Shown here in pieces: positions 42,537 to 52,492 of a DNA stretch of 64,000 nt. The position numbers and the translations under genes were made by a program. Within the stretch, counting starts at the first letter, position 1. Every line of letters starts with the position of its first letter. The notes beneath the pieces are model-generated. The model was not told where the DNA came from. It searched no databases and saw nothing but the letters and a program-made list of their open reading frames with translations. Source of the DNA: Collinsella sp. (lineage in GTDB: Bacteria > Actinomycetota > Coriobacteriia > Coriobacteriales > Coriobacteriaceae); NCBI GenBank assembly GCA_029264355.1, contig JARIBW010000028.1:83512-147511 (forward strand), read 5' to 3'.

Positions 42537-43475
42537 CTACATGCCGGGGCGATAGGTGCGCTCGTCGGCTTCGCGGAGCTTCTCCAGGGCGGCGCGCTCC
42601 TTTTCCGTCAAGCTCATGGGCACCTTCACGCTCACCGTGGCGAGCAGTGCCCCGGTATGGTTCGCGCGCTTCACGTCGGGCATGCCCATATCCTTGAAAC
42701 GGAAGCTCTTGCCCGACTGGGTCCCCGCGGGGACCTTGAGGCGCAGCGTCTTGCCCGAGGGCGTTGGGACGTCGACCGTGCAGCCCAGGGCGGCCTCGTA
42801 CATGGACACCGGAACGTCGATCGCGACATCGGCGGATTTGCCGCGGCGCTTGAACATCGGATGCTCCGCCACGCGGAACTCGATGAGCATGCTGCCGCGC
42901 GGCCCGCCGTTCACGCCGTACTCGCCATGATTCTTGTACCGCAGCTTCATGCCGTCGTAGCAGCCGGCGGGAATCGTCACCTCGATGGTGTCGCTCTCCC
43001 CCGTTGAGGGGATGCGATGCGTGACGCTGCGCTTGGCCCCATGCAGGGCCTCGTCGAACGTCACGTCGATCACGGCGCGCAGGTCGTTGCCCTTGCGGGC
43101 GCGGGCGCGACCGCCACCGAACATGTCACCGAAATCGAACGACGTGGGATCGGCCCCATACGCACCGCTCACGCCCTCGCCGCGGAACATGCTGCCGAAG
43201 ATGTCGGCCATCGACGGGCCGCCGGCACCGCCGGAATACGCGTAACCACCCTGTCCGGGGACACCGCCGAACTGCAGCATCATGTCGTACTCTTTGCGCT
43301 TGTCCGGGTTTGACAGCGTCTCATACGCCTCGGAGATCTCCTTGAACTTCGCCTCGTCGCCGCCGCGATCGGGATGGTACTTCTGGGCCAGCTTGCGAAA
43401 CGCCGACTTGATCTCCTTGTCGGAGGCGTTCTTGCTTACGCCCAGGACATCGTAAAAGCTCTTAGCTGAAGGCAT
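42537..43475 (-). CDS. dnaJ: DnaJ-family co-chaperone lacking the zinc finger (CbpA-like)
   Basis: A 312-residue J-protein. The J domain (1-70) has H34-P35-D36 in QKYHPDRGG. A Gly-rich region follows (about 70-125), then the two client-binding domains. The four CxxCxGxG repeats of class A DnaJ are absent; only isolated cysteines remain, so it is a class B (CbpA/DnaJ2-like) protein. It is nonetheless the J-protein of the dnaK operon. ATG 43475 has GGGAGG six bases upstream. Confidence 0.92.
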   Translation of the reverse strand: MPSAKSFYDVLGVSKNASDKEIKSAFRKLAQKYHPDRGGDEAKFKEISEAYETLSNPDKRKEYDMMLQFGGVPGQGGYAYSGGAGGPSMADIFGSMFRGEGVSGAYGADPTSFDFGDMFGGGRARARKGNDLRAVIDVTFDEALHGAKRSVTHRIPSTGESDTIEVTIPAGCYDGMKLRYKNHGEYGVNGGPRGSMLIEFRVAEHPMFKRRGKSADVAIDVPVSMYEAALGCTVDVPTPSGKTLRLKVPAGTQSGKSFRFKDMGMPDVKRANHTGALLATVSVKVPMSLTEKERAALEKLREADERTYRPGM

Positions 43476-43496
43476 GTGAACCCTCCCTTCTCAAAG

Positions 43497-43526
43497 AGGG
43501 CCCCGGGCGTCTCATCCCAGGGCCCT
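43497..43526 (-). other. Stem-loop in the grpE-dnaJ gap
   Basis: AGGGCCCTGGG and CCCGGGGCCCT pair (11 bp, one wobble) around an eight-base loop, followed by CTTTG. It sits between the grpE stop and the dnaJ ribosome site. Confidence 0.5.
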
Positions 43527-43559
43527 GCCTGTATCGTGCAAATGTGCAACCGCAGACCG

Positions 43560-44315
43560 CTACTCGGTCTCGCCCTCGGTTCCCTCATCGTCCTCGACGA
43601 TCACGGGACGGGGCTCGCCGCCGTAGGTCACGGTGACCATCGCGGGGCGCAGCACCTTGCCGCCCATGCGATAACCCTTCTGATATACGTCGTTGACGGT
43701 CTCATCGTACTGGGATCCGTCCTCCACGCGGCCGACGGCCTGGTGGATGTTGCAGTCGAAGGCCTCCCCCTTGGGGTCGATCGCCTCGACGCCCTCGCCG
43801 TCGAACACGCCGAGCAGCTTGGAGCGAACCGCGTCGACGCCGTCGACGAACTGCTTGAAGTCATCGGCGAGCTCCTGGGTGCGGGCGTGGTCGAGCGCGC
43901 GCTCCATGTCGTCCACCACGGGCAGCAGGGCCCCGATGAGCTTCTCGGTGGCACGGGCGCGCTCGTCCAAGCGCTCCTGGGCGGTGCGACGGCGGTAGTT
44001 CTCCCAATCGGCCTGCAGGCGTGCGTGACGGTTCACGGCGTCGGCGGCCTTGGCTTCGGCGGCCTTGCGGGCGTCCTCGGCGGCGGCGAGCTGCTCACGG
44101 ACCTCGGCCAACTCGGCCGCGACTTTCTCGTACTTCAACTTGAAATCGTTGTCCGCAGCCTCCTCGCCGGCTCGGATGGCGGCCTCGACCATCTCCTCCT
44201 CGGTCATCTCCTCGGTTTCGTCGGCCATGACGGCTGCCTCCTTCTCAATGGTTGTATCGGCGGGATCAGGTGCCTGCGCGGATGCCTCGACGGCATCCTC
44301 CACGGGTATCTTCAC
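43560..44315 (-). CDS. grpE: Nucleotide-exchange factor GrpE
   Basis: A 251-residue co-chaperone that releases ADP from DnaK. The N-terminal part is acidic and disordered, a long coiled coil spans about 75-160, and the beta-wing domain ends the protein (FDCNIHQAVGRVED, then VYQKGYRMGGKVLRPAMVTV). Two good starts exist in frame. GTG 44315 has AAGGAG six bases upstream; ATG 44228 has AAGGAGG eight bases upstream and gives 222 residues. I keep the upstream one, but either or both may be used. Confidence 0.9.
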   Translation of the reverse strand: MKIPVEDAVEASAQAPDPADTTIEKEAAVMADETEEMTEEEMVEAAIRAGEEAADNDFKLKYEKVAAELAEVREQLAAAEDARKAAEAKAADAVNRHARLQADWENYRRRTAQERLDERARATEKLIGALLPVVDDMERALDHARTQELADDFKQFVDGVDAVRSKLLGVFDGEGVEAIDPKGEAFDCNIHQAVGRVEDGSQYDETVNDVYQKGYRMGGKVLRPAMVTVTYGGEPRPVIVEDDEGTEGETE

Positions 44316-44337
44316 GTCCGTCTCCTTATCATGCAAA

Positions 44338-44373
44338 GGGCGGCCGGCTCGCCAGCTGGCAGGCCGGCCGCCC
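44338..44373 (-). other. Stem-loop in the dnaK-grpE gap
   Basis: GGGCGGCCGGC and GCCGGCCGCCC form an 11-bp stem whose loop holds the palindrome GCCAGCTGGC. No T-tract follows. It could stabilise or cut the dnaK mRNA from the rest, giving more DnaK than GrpE (inference). Confidence 0.55.
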
Positions 44374-44429
44374 CGAACTCTCATGCGGCGCTCGCACGCG
44401 GGGCGCGCGGCGGATGCGTCTGGAGGAGC

Positions 44430-46316
<1,887 letters not shown>

Positions 46317-46422
46317 AATTACTTCCCTTCTTTGGGTTGCGTGACGCTCATGTGCGGATGCCCACGGCGCTTCGGCGTTCGTTCAAGGCATAGTGTATCC
46401 CCTTATGACGCACCTTATACAA

Positions 46423-46448
46423 AATCTAAGTCAATTCATATAAGATTT
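46423..46448 (-). promoter_or_regulatory. HspR-type operator at the dnaK promoter
   Basis: AATCTAAGTC, six bases, TATAAGATTT on the plus strand, sharing both arms and spacing with the clpB element. On the leftward strand TTGACT and TATAAG fall inside or beside it, so a repressor bound here would block RNA polymerase. Confidence 0.7.
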
Positions 46449-46675
46449 CCTATCATCCACATTGATAGGACCGATCCATCCCCGATCATCCCTCCCCGAG
46501 CAGGCCGGACGGGGCAGAGCGCCATAGTCGTAAGTTTGCAAGGGATAACTCGGCGAACGGCAGTGGAAAGCCGCTGCAAGGCCTTGCGCTCGCGACGACG
46601 CGTGGTATGTTTTTGAGCGAAAAGACCCGTTGCCTCTTACGCCTGTGGCACCGGGCGCTACAGAGGAGGTTTATC

Positions 46676-46861
46676 ATGGCTCATCCGAACATCGATGCTG
46701 ACGAGTGCATCGCCTGCGGCGTCTGCGTCGACGCTTGCCCGGCCGGCGTTCTCGAGCTGAACGACGTCGCCACCGTTACCGACGAGGATTCCTGCGTGGC
46801 CTGCGGCGCTTGCCAGGACGCTTGCCCCGCCGGCGCCATCACCGAGATCGTCGAGGACTAG
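46676..46861 (+). CDS. 2x[4Fe-4S] ferredoxin
   Basis: A 61-residue clostridial-type ferredoxin. Two cluster motifs are present, CIACGVCVDACP and CVACGACQDACP, each with the CxxCxxCxxxCP spacing. It is a low-potential electron carrier for anaerobic metabolism. GAGGAGG lies six bases before ATG 46676. It is followed by a strong hairpin and is transcribed alone, divergent from dnaK. Confidence 0.96.
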   Translation: MAHPNIDADECIACGVCVDACPAGVLELNDVATVTDEDSCVACGACQDACPAGAITEIVED

Positions 46862-46891
46862 CCTCATCGCGCATCCGCATTTGGATCCAAT

Positions 46892-46932
46892 GAGAACCGG
46901 GTCCGGCCCCATGGGGGTCGGACCCGGTTCTC
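46892..46932 (+). terminator. Terminator after the ferredoxin gene
   Basis: GAGAACCGGGTCCG and CGGACCCGGTTCTC pair perfectly (14 bp), with an inner GCCCC/GGGG stem. No long T-tract follows. It is 31 bases after the stop. Confidence 0.7.
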
Positions 46933-47010
46933 GCATATATAGCCCCAAGTCGCAAGCCGACCCGTATGCCCGACGCCGAATCGGACCGGGCGGCACATGG
47001 CGCGGGGACC

Positions 47011-47562
47011 CTACTGGAAATCATCCTCATAGGGCATGAGCTCGGCGAGATAGCCGCGCGTGGCGAGGGCGGCCTCGATGCGGTCGAGCGCATCCTCGCT
47101 CTCAGCCGCGATGCGGTGGAAGTGGTACCCGCTCGTCACGGCCATGAGCGGCGTGGACTTGCCCGTGCGGATATCGTCGAGATAACGCGCGATCCCGCTG
47201 CGGCTGCGGATGTCGAGATCGGCGGTTATCTTGCCGTACGCGCGATGGTTGACCATCACGTTTTGAACCGTACCGCCCAAATCGACGATGGTGTCGAGCT
47301 CGTCCTCGAGCTGTTCGACCGTGTGGCGCACCTTGACCAGGCGCGTGGGGATATTCGCGTCCGAAGACCCCTCGCGCAGCACATAGCCGCGATTGGTCGC
47401 CACGATGTCGTGGCCATCGGCGCGCAGCAAGGCGATGTCCTGCACGATCACCTGGCGGCTCACGCCCGCCTCGTCGGCCAGGGCCGTCCCGCTCACGGGC
47501 CGCTCGGCGCCGCGCAGGCTCTGCAAGATCGCCTTCCTGCGCTCATGTCCCATCAACGGCAT
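47011..47562 (-). CDS. niaR: NiaR-type transcriptional repressor of NAD genes
   Basis: A 183-residue protein with an HTH_11 domain (about 5-62: VSGTALADEAGVSRQVIVQD) and a 3H domain named for three conserved His (for example VNHRAYG, SGYHFHR). NiaR/YrxA represses NAD biosynthesis when nicotinic acid is available in Firmicutes. It is 104 bases downstream of nadC in the nadA-nadB-nadC operon, which supports the assignment. ATG 47562 has GGGAGG eight bases upstream. Confidence 0.9.
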   Translation of the reverse strand: MPLMGHERRKAILQSLRGAERPVSGTALADEAGVSRQVIVQDIALLRADGHDIVATNRGYVLREGSSDANIPTRLVKVRHTVEQLEDELDTIVDLGGTVQNVMVNHRAYGKITADLDIRSRSGIARYLDDIRTGKSTPLMAVTSGYHFHRIAAESEDALDRIEAALATRGYLAELMPYEDDFQ

Positions 47563-47666
47563 CCGCCGCACCTCCCATCCGTATCTGCCAGGTCTACCCC
47601 GCTCATGCTCGAGCGCACCGGGCCAAGTCGATGTCGACCCCGCCCCTTCCATCCCGAAGACGACGG

Positions 47667-48518
47667 CTACACCATGCGCAAGTGCTTGAGGGACAGATCG
47701 AGGATGGGCGCCGAATGCGTGAGGGCGCCGGATGAGATGAAGTCGACCCCCAGGTCGGCAAGGGCCCGGATGTTCTCCGCATCCACGTTGCCCGAGGCCT
47801 CGACCTTGGCGCGGCCGCCGATGAGCGCGATCGCCTCGACCATCTGCCCGCGTGTCATATTGTCGAGCATGATGATGTCGGCGCCGGCCTCGAGCGCCTC
47901 CCGCACCATGCCCAGGTCCTCGCATTCGACCTCGACCGTGCAGACGAACGGCGCATGCGCGCGGGCACCAGCCACCGCGGCCGCGATGCCTCCGGCCGCG
48001 TCGATGTGGTTGTCTTTGAGCATGACCGCTTGAGAGAGGTTGTACCGGTGATTGCCACCGCCGCCCGCCTCGACCGCGGCCTTCTCGAAGATGCGCAGGC
48101 ACGGCGTGGTTTTACGCGTGTCGACGAGCCTGGTCCCCGTTCCCTCCAGCGCCGCGGACATGCGGCGCGCATAGGTCGCGATACCGCTCATGCGCTGGAG
48201 GAAGTTCAAGGCCACGCGCTCGCCAGAGAGCAGGACGCGCGCGTCGCCGCGCACGGTGCCGAGCAGCTGGCCGGGCTCGACCGCATCGCCATCGCAGACG
48301 CGGGCGTCGAAGCTCGTGCCCGGATCGAGCAGGGCGAAGGTGCGCTCGAACACATCGAGCCCCGCGATCACGCCCGCGGCCTTGGCGATGAGCTGCACCT
48401 CGGCCTCGCGGCGCTCGGGACAGACGGACTCCGTCGACAGGTCGCCGGCGTTCATATCCTCACGCAGGGCGAAGCGGATGATGTCGTCGGCCACCAGGTT
48501 CATGGTGATGGGATTCAT
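47667..48518 (-). CDS. nadC: Nicotinate-nucleotide pyrophosphorylase (carboxylating)
   Basis: A 283-residue quinolinate phosphoribosyltransferase giving nicotinate mononucleotide. Motifs are LLSGERVALNFLQRMSGIAT, VDTRKTTPCLR (PRPP/quinolinate site), GGGGNHRYNL and IMLDNMTRGQM. ATG 48518 has AGGAGG five bases upstream. It is nine bases after nadB. Confidence 0.97.
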   Translation of the reverse strand: MNPITMNLVADDIIRFALREDMNAGDLSTESVCPERREAEVQLIAKAAGVIAGLDVFERTFALLDPGTSFDARVCDGDAVEPGQLLGTVRGDARVLLSGERVALNFLQRMSGIATYARRMSAALEGTGTRLVDTRKTTPCLRIFEKAAVEAGGGGNHRYNLSQAVMLKDNHIDAAGGIAAAVAGARAHAPFVCTVEVECEDLGMVREALEAGADIIMLDNMTRGQMVEAIALIGGRAKVEASGNVDAENIRALADLGVDFISSGALTHSAPILDLSLKHLRMV

Positions 48519-48527
48519 GCGAGCCTC

Positions 48528-49943
48528 CTATATAAGAGTGTCGATGTTCAGCTCGAACGCCGGAAGACCGGGAAAGAGATCGCGCGGCGCACGATGCACG
48601 CCATCAAGGGCGGGGGCGCCGGCCTCCTCCACGGGCAGGCTCTCGCCCGTCGCCATCTTCCACGCCGCGCGGCGGGCGAACACCAGGGACTCGAGCAGCG
48701 AGTTGCTCGCCAAACGGTTCTTGCCGTGAACGCCGTTGCAGGCGGTCTCTCCCGCCGCGTACAGATGGGGCATGCTCGTGGCCGAATCGCGGTCGACGCG
48801 CACACCGCCCATGAAGTAGTGCTGCGTCGGGACGACCGGGATGGGCTCGGCGAGGATGTCGCGACCGCCCTCCAGGCAATGCGCCCTGATGTTGGCGAAG
48901 TGCGTCGTCGCGACCCGCGGATCTACCGGGGCGAAGCTCAGCCACTCGTACTCGGCGCCCTCTTTGCGCATCTCATCTTGTATGGCGCGAGCCACCACAT
49001 CGCGCGGCTGGAGCTCGTCGGTAAAGCGCTCATGGGCATGGTTCAACAAGACCGCGCCCTCGCCGCGGCAGCTCTCGGATACGAGGAAGGTGCGACCGGG
49101 CTCGGCGGAATACAGGCCGGTCGGGTGGATCTGCACGTACTCGAGATGCTCCTGTTGGACGCCATAGGCGCTGGCGAGGAAGCACGCATCACCCGTGAGC
49201 TGGGGATAATTCGTCGAATGCTGGTATACGCCGCCGATGCCGCCCGTGGCGAGCAGGGTGTTCCCCGCATGGATGCGGAAGGGCTTCCCGCACTCGAGAT
49301 CGGCGGGGGCGTCGCCGAGGGCCTCTCCCACACCGGCGACGGCGCGCAGCTCCTCAATGGTGGCCGTCGAGGACGCGGCGCTGACGGGGAGCGCCAGCAC
49401 GCCCGTGCAAGCGGGCAGCCCATCCGCATCCGCGCCGACGCCCGTCCGGGCGTCGAGCAGCAGGTCGATCATGGCCACATGCTCGAGAATCCGCACGTTG
49501 GGCAGGCGCTTGACCGCGGCCAGCAGCGCCTCGGTGATTTCCCTGCCCGTCACGTCGGCATGGAACGCGATGCGCGCCCGGGCATGAGCGCCCTCGCGCG
49601 TGAAGGCCAGCGAGCCGTCCTCCTCGCGCTCGAACCCAGCGCCAAGCGCGATCAGGTCGTTGATGACCGAACGCGAGGAGCGGATCATGATGTCCACGCT
49701 CTCACGGCGGTTCTCCCCGTGGCCGGCGCGGAGCGTGTCCTCAAAGAACGAGTCGTAATCCCCCGCCTCGGGCAGCACGCAAATGCCGCCCTGGGCGAGC
49801 ATCGAATCGCACTCATCGAGAGCGCCCTTCGACAGCATGACGATCTTGGCGCCCGCCGGCGCGGTGAGTGCGGCATACAGGCCCGCCACACCGCATCCGA
49901 CGATCGCGATATCGCACGTCATGTCCCTATCGTCCGCCGCCAT
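48528..49943 (-). CDS. nadB: L-aspartate oxidase
   Basis: A 471-residue FAD enzyme oxidising aspartate to iminoaspartate. The FAD-binding site is DIAIVGCGVAGLYAAL near residue 10, followed by SMLAQGGICV, HADVTGREIT, IHPTGLY and NRLASNSLLESLVF. It is shorter than E. coli NadB (540) in the C-terminal helical domain. In anaerobes fumarate can replace oxygen as acceptor. ATG 49943 has AAAGGGGA upstream. It works with NadA to make quinolinate. Confidence 0.96.
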   Translation of the reverse strand: MAADDRDMTCDIAIVGCGVAGLYAALTAPAGAKIVMLSKGALDECDSMLAQGGICVLPEAGDYDSFFEDTLRAGHGENRRESVDIMIRSSRSVINDLIALGAGFEREEDGSLAFTREGAHARARIAFHADVTGREITEALLAAVKRLPNVRILEHVAMIDLLLDARTGVGADADGLPACTGVLALPVSAASSTATIEELRAVAGVGEALGDAPADLECGKPFRIHAGNTLLATGGIGGVYQHSTNYPQLTGDACFLASAYGVQQEHLEYVQIHPTGLYSAEPGRTFLVSESCRGEGAVLLNHAHERFTDELQPRDVVARAIQDEMRKEGAEYEWLSFAPVDPRVATTHFANIRAHCLEGGRDILAEPIPVVPTQHYFMGGVRVDRDSATSMPHLYAAGETACNGVHGKNRLASNSLLESLVFARRAAWKMATGESLPVEEAGAPALDGVHRAPRDLFPGLPAFELNIDTLI

Positions 49944-50023
49944 CCGCGTCCCCTTTCGTTCCAGCCCCCACCTGGCAGCGCGCCCGAGCGGGCACCGCCC
50001 CACGCGGGGCCCGCCGACCAGTC

Positions 50024-50995
50024 TTAGCGGGCGGCGTATTCCAACATGCGGTCGAGCGTGCGCTGCGCGGCGCGGGCCGCATCCTCGTCCACCGAGATCT
50101 CCACGGCACCCGAGGCGTTCTCGAGGCATGCCACGAGCTTATCGATGGTGATGCCGTCCATGTCGGCGCAGGTGGGCGGGGTCTTGGTCACGTAGAAGCG
50201 CTTGCCCTGGCCGGCGCAGCGTCGCTCCAGCTCGTAAAGAACCCCGTCGACCGTCACGATGATGAACTCGCCTGCCCTGCTCGCCTCCGCGAAGCCGATG
50301 ATATCGGCGGTCGAACCGATGAAATCGGCTTCCGCCAGGATCGCCTCGGTGCATTCCGGGTGCGCCAACGTGAGCGCCTCGGGGTGCGCCGCCTTGAGCT
50401 CGCGCAACTCGGAAAGGGAAATCGCCTCGTGACGCGGACAGCACCCGTCATTCAAGATCACGTGCTTCTCGGGAACCTGCCGCGCGACATGACGGCCCAA
50501 GTTGCGATCGGGGATGAACAAGATGTGGTGTTGCGGCAGCTCGCGCACGATCTTGACCGCGTTGGAGGAGGTCACGCAAACATCGCTCCAGCTCTTTATC
50601 TCCATGGTCGAGTTGACGTAGCACACGACCGCGAGGTCGTCGCCGTACTCAGCGCGCGCACGGTCGATCACCGCACGGCTCACCATGTGGGCCATGGGAC
50701 AATCCGCCCCGGGCTCCGGCAAGAGCACGACCTTGTCGCGATTGAGCAGCTTGGCGCTTTCACCCATGAACTCGACACCGCACAAGACGATGGTCCGCTG
50801 CGGCAGGGTCTTCGCGAGCTTGGCGAGATAGAACGAATCGCCCACGTAATCGGCAACGGCCTGCACCTCGGGCTCGACATAGTAATGCGCGAGTATCACC
50901 GCATCGCGCTCGGATTTGAGCCCCTCGATGCGCTTGCGAGTCTCAGCGGGCACCGCCGCCGCGCGCTCCAGGGCCCCGCCCCCCGTCTGTACCAT
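50024..50995 (-). CDS. nadA: Quinolinate synthase
   Basis: A 323-residue [4Fe-4S] enzyme condensing iminoaspartate with dihydroxyacetone phosphate. The three cluster cysteines are in IVLCGVEFMGESA, LAHPECTEAI and KTPPTCADMDG. ILAHYYVEPEVQ is the N-terminal signature. It is the first gene of nadA-nadB-nadC-niaR and is driven by the promoter at 51031-51059. Confidence 0.97.
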   Translation of the reverse strand: MVQTGGGALERAAAVPAETRKRIEGLKSERDAVILAHYYVEPEVQAVADYVGDSFYLAKLAKTLPQRTIVLCGVEFMGESAKLLNRDKVVLLPEPGADCPMAHMVSRAVIDRARAEYGDDLAVVCYVNSTMEIKSWSDVCVTSSNAVKIVRELPQHHILFIPDRNLGRHVARQVPEKHVILNDGCCPRHEAISLSELRELKAAHPEALTLAHPECTEAILAEADFIGSTADIIGFAEASRAGEFIIVTVDGVLYELERRCAGQGKRFYVTKTPPTCADMDGITIDKLVACLENASGAVEISVDEDAARAAQRTLDRMLEYAAR

Positions 50996-51030
50996 GTGAC
51001 CCTCCCGACATTTTCAGGTTCGTTGAGGGA

Positions 51031-51076
51031 AGTATGTCACTGGGGGCTTTCACTGACAAGACAGCTGACAAGACAG
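51031..51076 (-). promoter_or_regulatory. nadA promoter overlapped by tandem 12-bp repeats
   Basis: On the leftward strand TTGTCA (51054-51059) and CATACT (51031-51036) are spaced 17 bases, with TGA before the -10. The -35 lies inside the first of two exact direct repeats of CTGACAAGACAG (51053-51064 and 51065-51076). They are a candidate NiaR operator. Confidence 0.6.
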
Positions 51077-51114
51077 CTACGGAATCAACGAATTGCGACG
51101 GCGCGGAAAACCGA

Positions 51115-51702
51115 TCAGTACGGCGCCCCCAAAGGCGGCATCTGCTTGAGAAACGCCCACATCCGCTGTTTCTCCACCGGCTGGGACAGTGCGGCCTCAA
51201 AGCCATCGAGCGCGAGTACGCGACGCCCGAGAACCGACGCGATAAGCCCGGGCTTGAGCATGGCGGTATCGAAATCCTCGATGATCGAGAGGGCGTCGGC
51301 GTAGGCCTCGCGCAAAAGATCGGCGGCCGGATCGTCCAACAGGATGATCGCCTCGGGATCGAGCGCCTCGAGCGCTTCGCGGAACAGGTCGACGGGCAAC
51401 AGCCCGGCGTCCGTCAAACCGCCCGCCACCGCCCCGTCGCCCGGACCGGCAACTGCGGAAAGCACGCAAAGGTCTTGCGGCTCCCAGCCGATGGCGCCGA
51501 GGGCCGCGCGCAAGGCCGTGCCATCCGCGCCCGCAAGCAGCGTCCCACCCGAACGCTCGGCATCGTTGAGCTCTCCTTTGATGAGGACGATCGGCGAAAA
51601 TGCGTTGCCCGCCATGCGGACTCCGCGAGCCTCGAGCCCCTTGAGCTCCTGCTCGGCCGCAGACGCCAGCGCCTCCTTGCGCTCCTGTGTGGTGATGGCC
51701 AT
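51115..51702 (-). CDS. Protein resembling a degenerate uracil-DNA glycosylase
   Basis: A 195-residue protein. The order of elements parallels family 4/5 UDG. A strand-loop SPIVLIKGELNDAERSGGTL stands where VGEAPGxxEDxxGxPF normally occurs. An LRAALGAIGWEPQDLCVLSA stretch follows, then a helix-strand EALDPEAIILLDDPAADLL where LRPRVIVALG normally occurs. The Fe-S cysteines and usual catalytic residues are absent, so glycosylase activity is doubtful. The start is uncertain: ATG 51702 is preferred, and ATG 51741 is possible. It is divergent from trxA and lies upstream of nadA on the same strand. Confidence 0.55.
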   Translation of the reverse strand: MAITTQERKEALASAAEQELKGLEARGVRMAGNAFSPIVLIKGELNDAERSGGTLLAGADGTALRAALGAIGWEPQDLCVLSAVAGPGDGAVAGGLTDAGLLPVDLFREALEALDPEAIILLDDPAADLLREAYADALSIIEDFDTAMLKPGLIASVLGRRVLALDGFEAALSQPVEKQRMWAFLKQMPPLGAPY

Positions 51703-51876
51703 CCGTCGAACACCCGTCCCTACGATCGCGCGCCGGCCCATGAGCCGGGCAAAAAAGAATCACATCGATTCATTCTACTCCCGGTGTAAGGGGCGCGCGG
51801 GCATGGGTATAACGTCCTCGATTTGAAAGATCCCCGTCGGCGGGCGCCGGCGGGAACGCGCATATAGGAGGAATCC

Positions 51877-52197
51877 ATGTCCAACGTCACCGAAGTGAAC
51901 GCCGCCAACTTCGACTCCATGCTCGCAGGCGATCTGCCCGTCCTCGTCGATTTCTGGGCCCCGTGGTGCGGTCCGTGCCGTATGCTCTCCCCCGTTGTGG
52001 ACGAGCTGGCCGGCGAACTCGAGGGCAAGGTCACCGTCGTCAAGTGCAATGTCGATGAGAACCAAGACCTGGCCATGCGCTTCGGCGTCATGTCCATCCC
52101 CACCGTCGTCCTGCTGAAGGGCGGCACCGAGGTCATGCGCTCCGTGGGCGCCGTTCCCAAGCCCAAGCTCAAAGCCGATATCGAGGCGAACCTGTAA
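51877..52197 (+). CDS. trxA: Thioredoxin
   Basis: A 106-residue thioredoxin. The redox pair is C31-C34 in WAPWCGPCRML, with the cis-Pro at SIPTVVLLKGG. It reduces protein disulfides. AGGAGG precedes ATG 51877 by eight bases. It is transcribed alone with a strong terminator. Confidence 0.97.
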   Translation: MSNVTEVNAANFDSMLAGDLPVLVDFWAPWCGPCRMLSPVVDELAGELEGKVTVVKCNVDENQDLAMRFGVMSIPTVVLLKGGTEVMRSVGAVPKPKLKADIEANL

Positions 52198-52243
52198 GGA
52201 ACGTCCGCCGCGCATGGCATGCGTCTGAATCGCAACCCCCTCA

Positions 52244-52277
52244 ACGGCCGCGCCCATATCCGGCGCGGCCGTTTTTT
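52244..52277 (+). terminator. Intrinsic terminator of trxA
   Basis: ACGGCCGCGCC and GGCGCGGCCGT form a perfect stem with a seven-base loop, followed by TTTTTT. Confidence 0.9.
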
Positions 52278-52492
52278 ATGACGAAGCGCTTGCCGATCTC
52301 CCGATTCGCGCTCTGGACGCGCCGGATTCACCGCAGCGAAGCGAATGGCCCTGCTGTACTTTATGCGGAGCCGCCGGCACTCTTGGTAGACTGTATGATG
52401 TATGCCGCGCGGGGCGGTCATTCCCCGCGTGCATGAAGACGCGCCGTGCGGCTTTCAGCTCCGCAGCGTGCGCCAGGTTGTAAGGGGATCTC

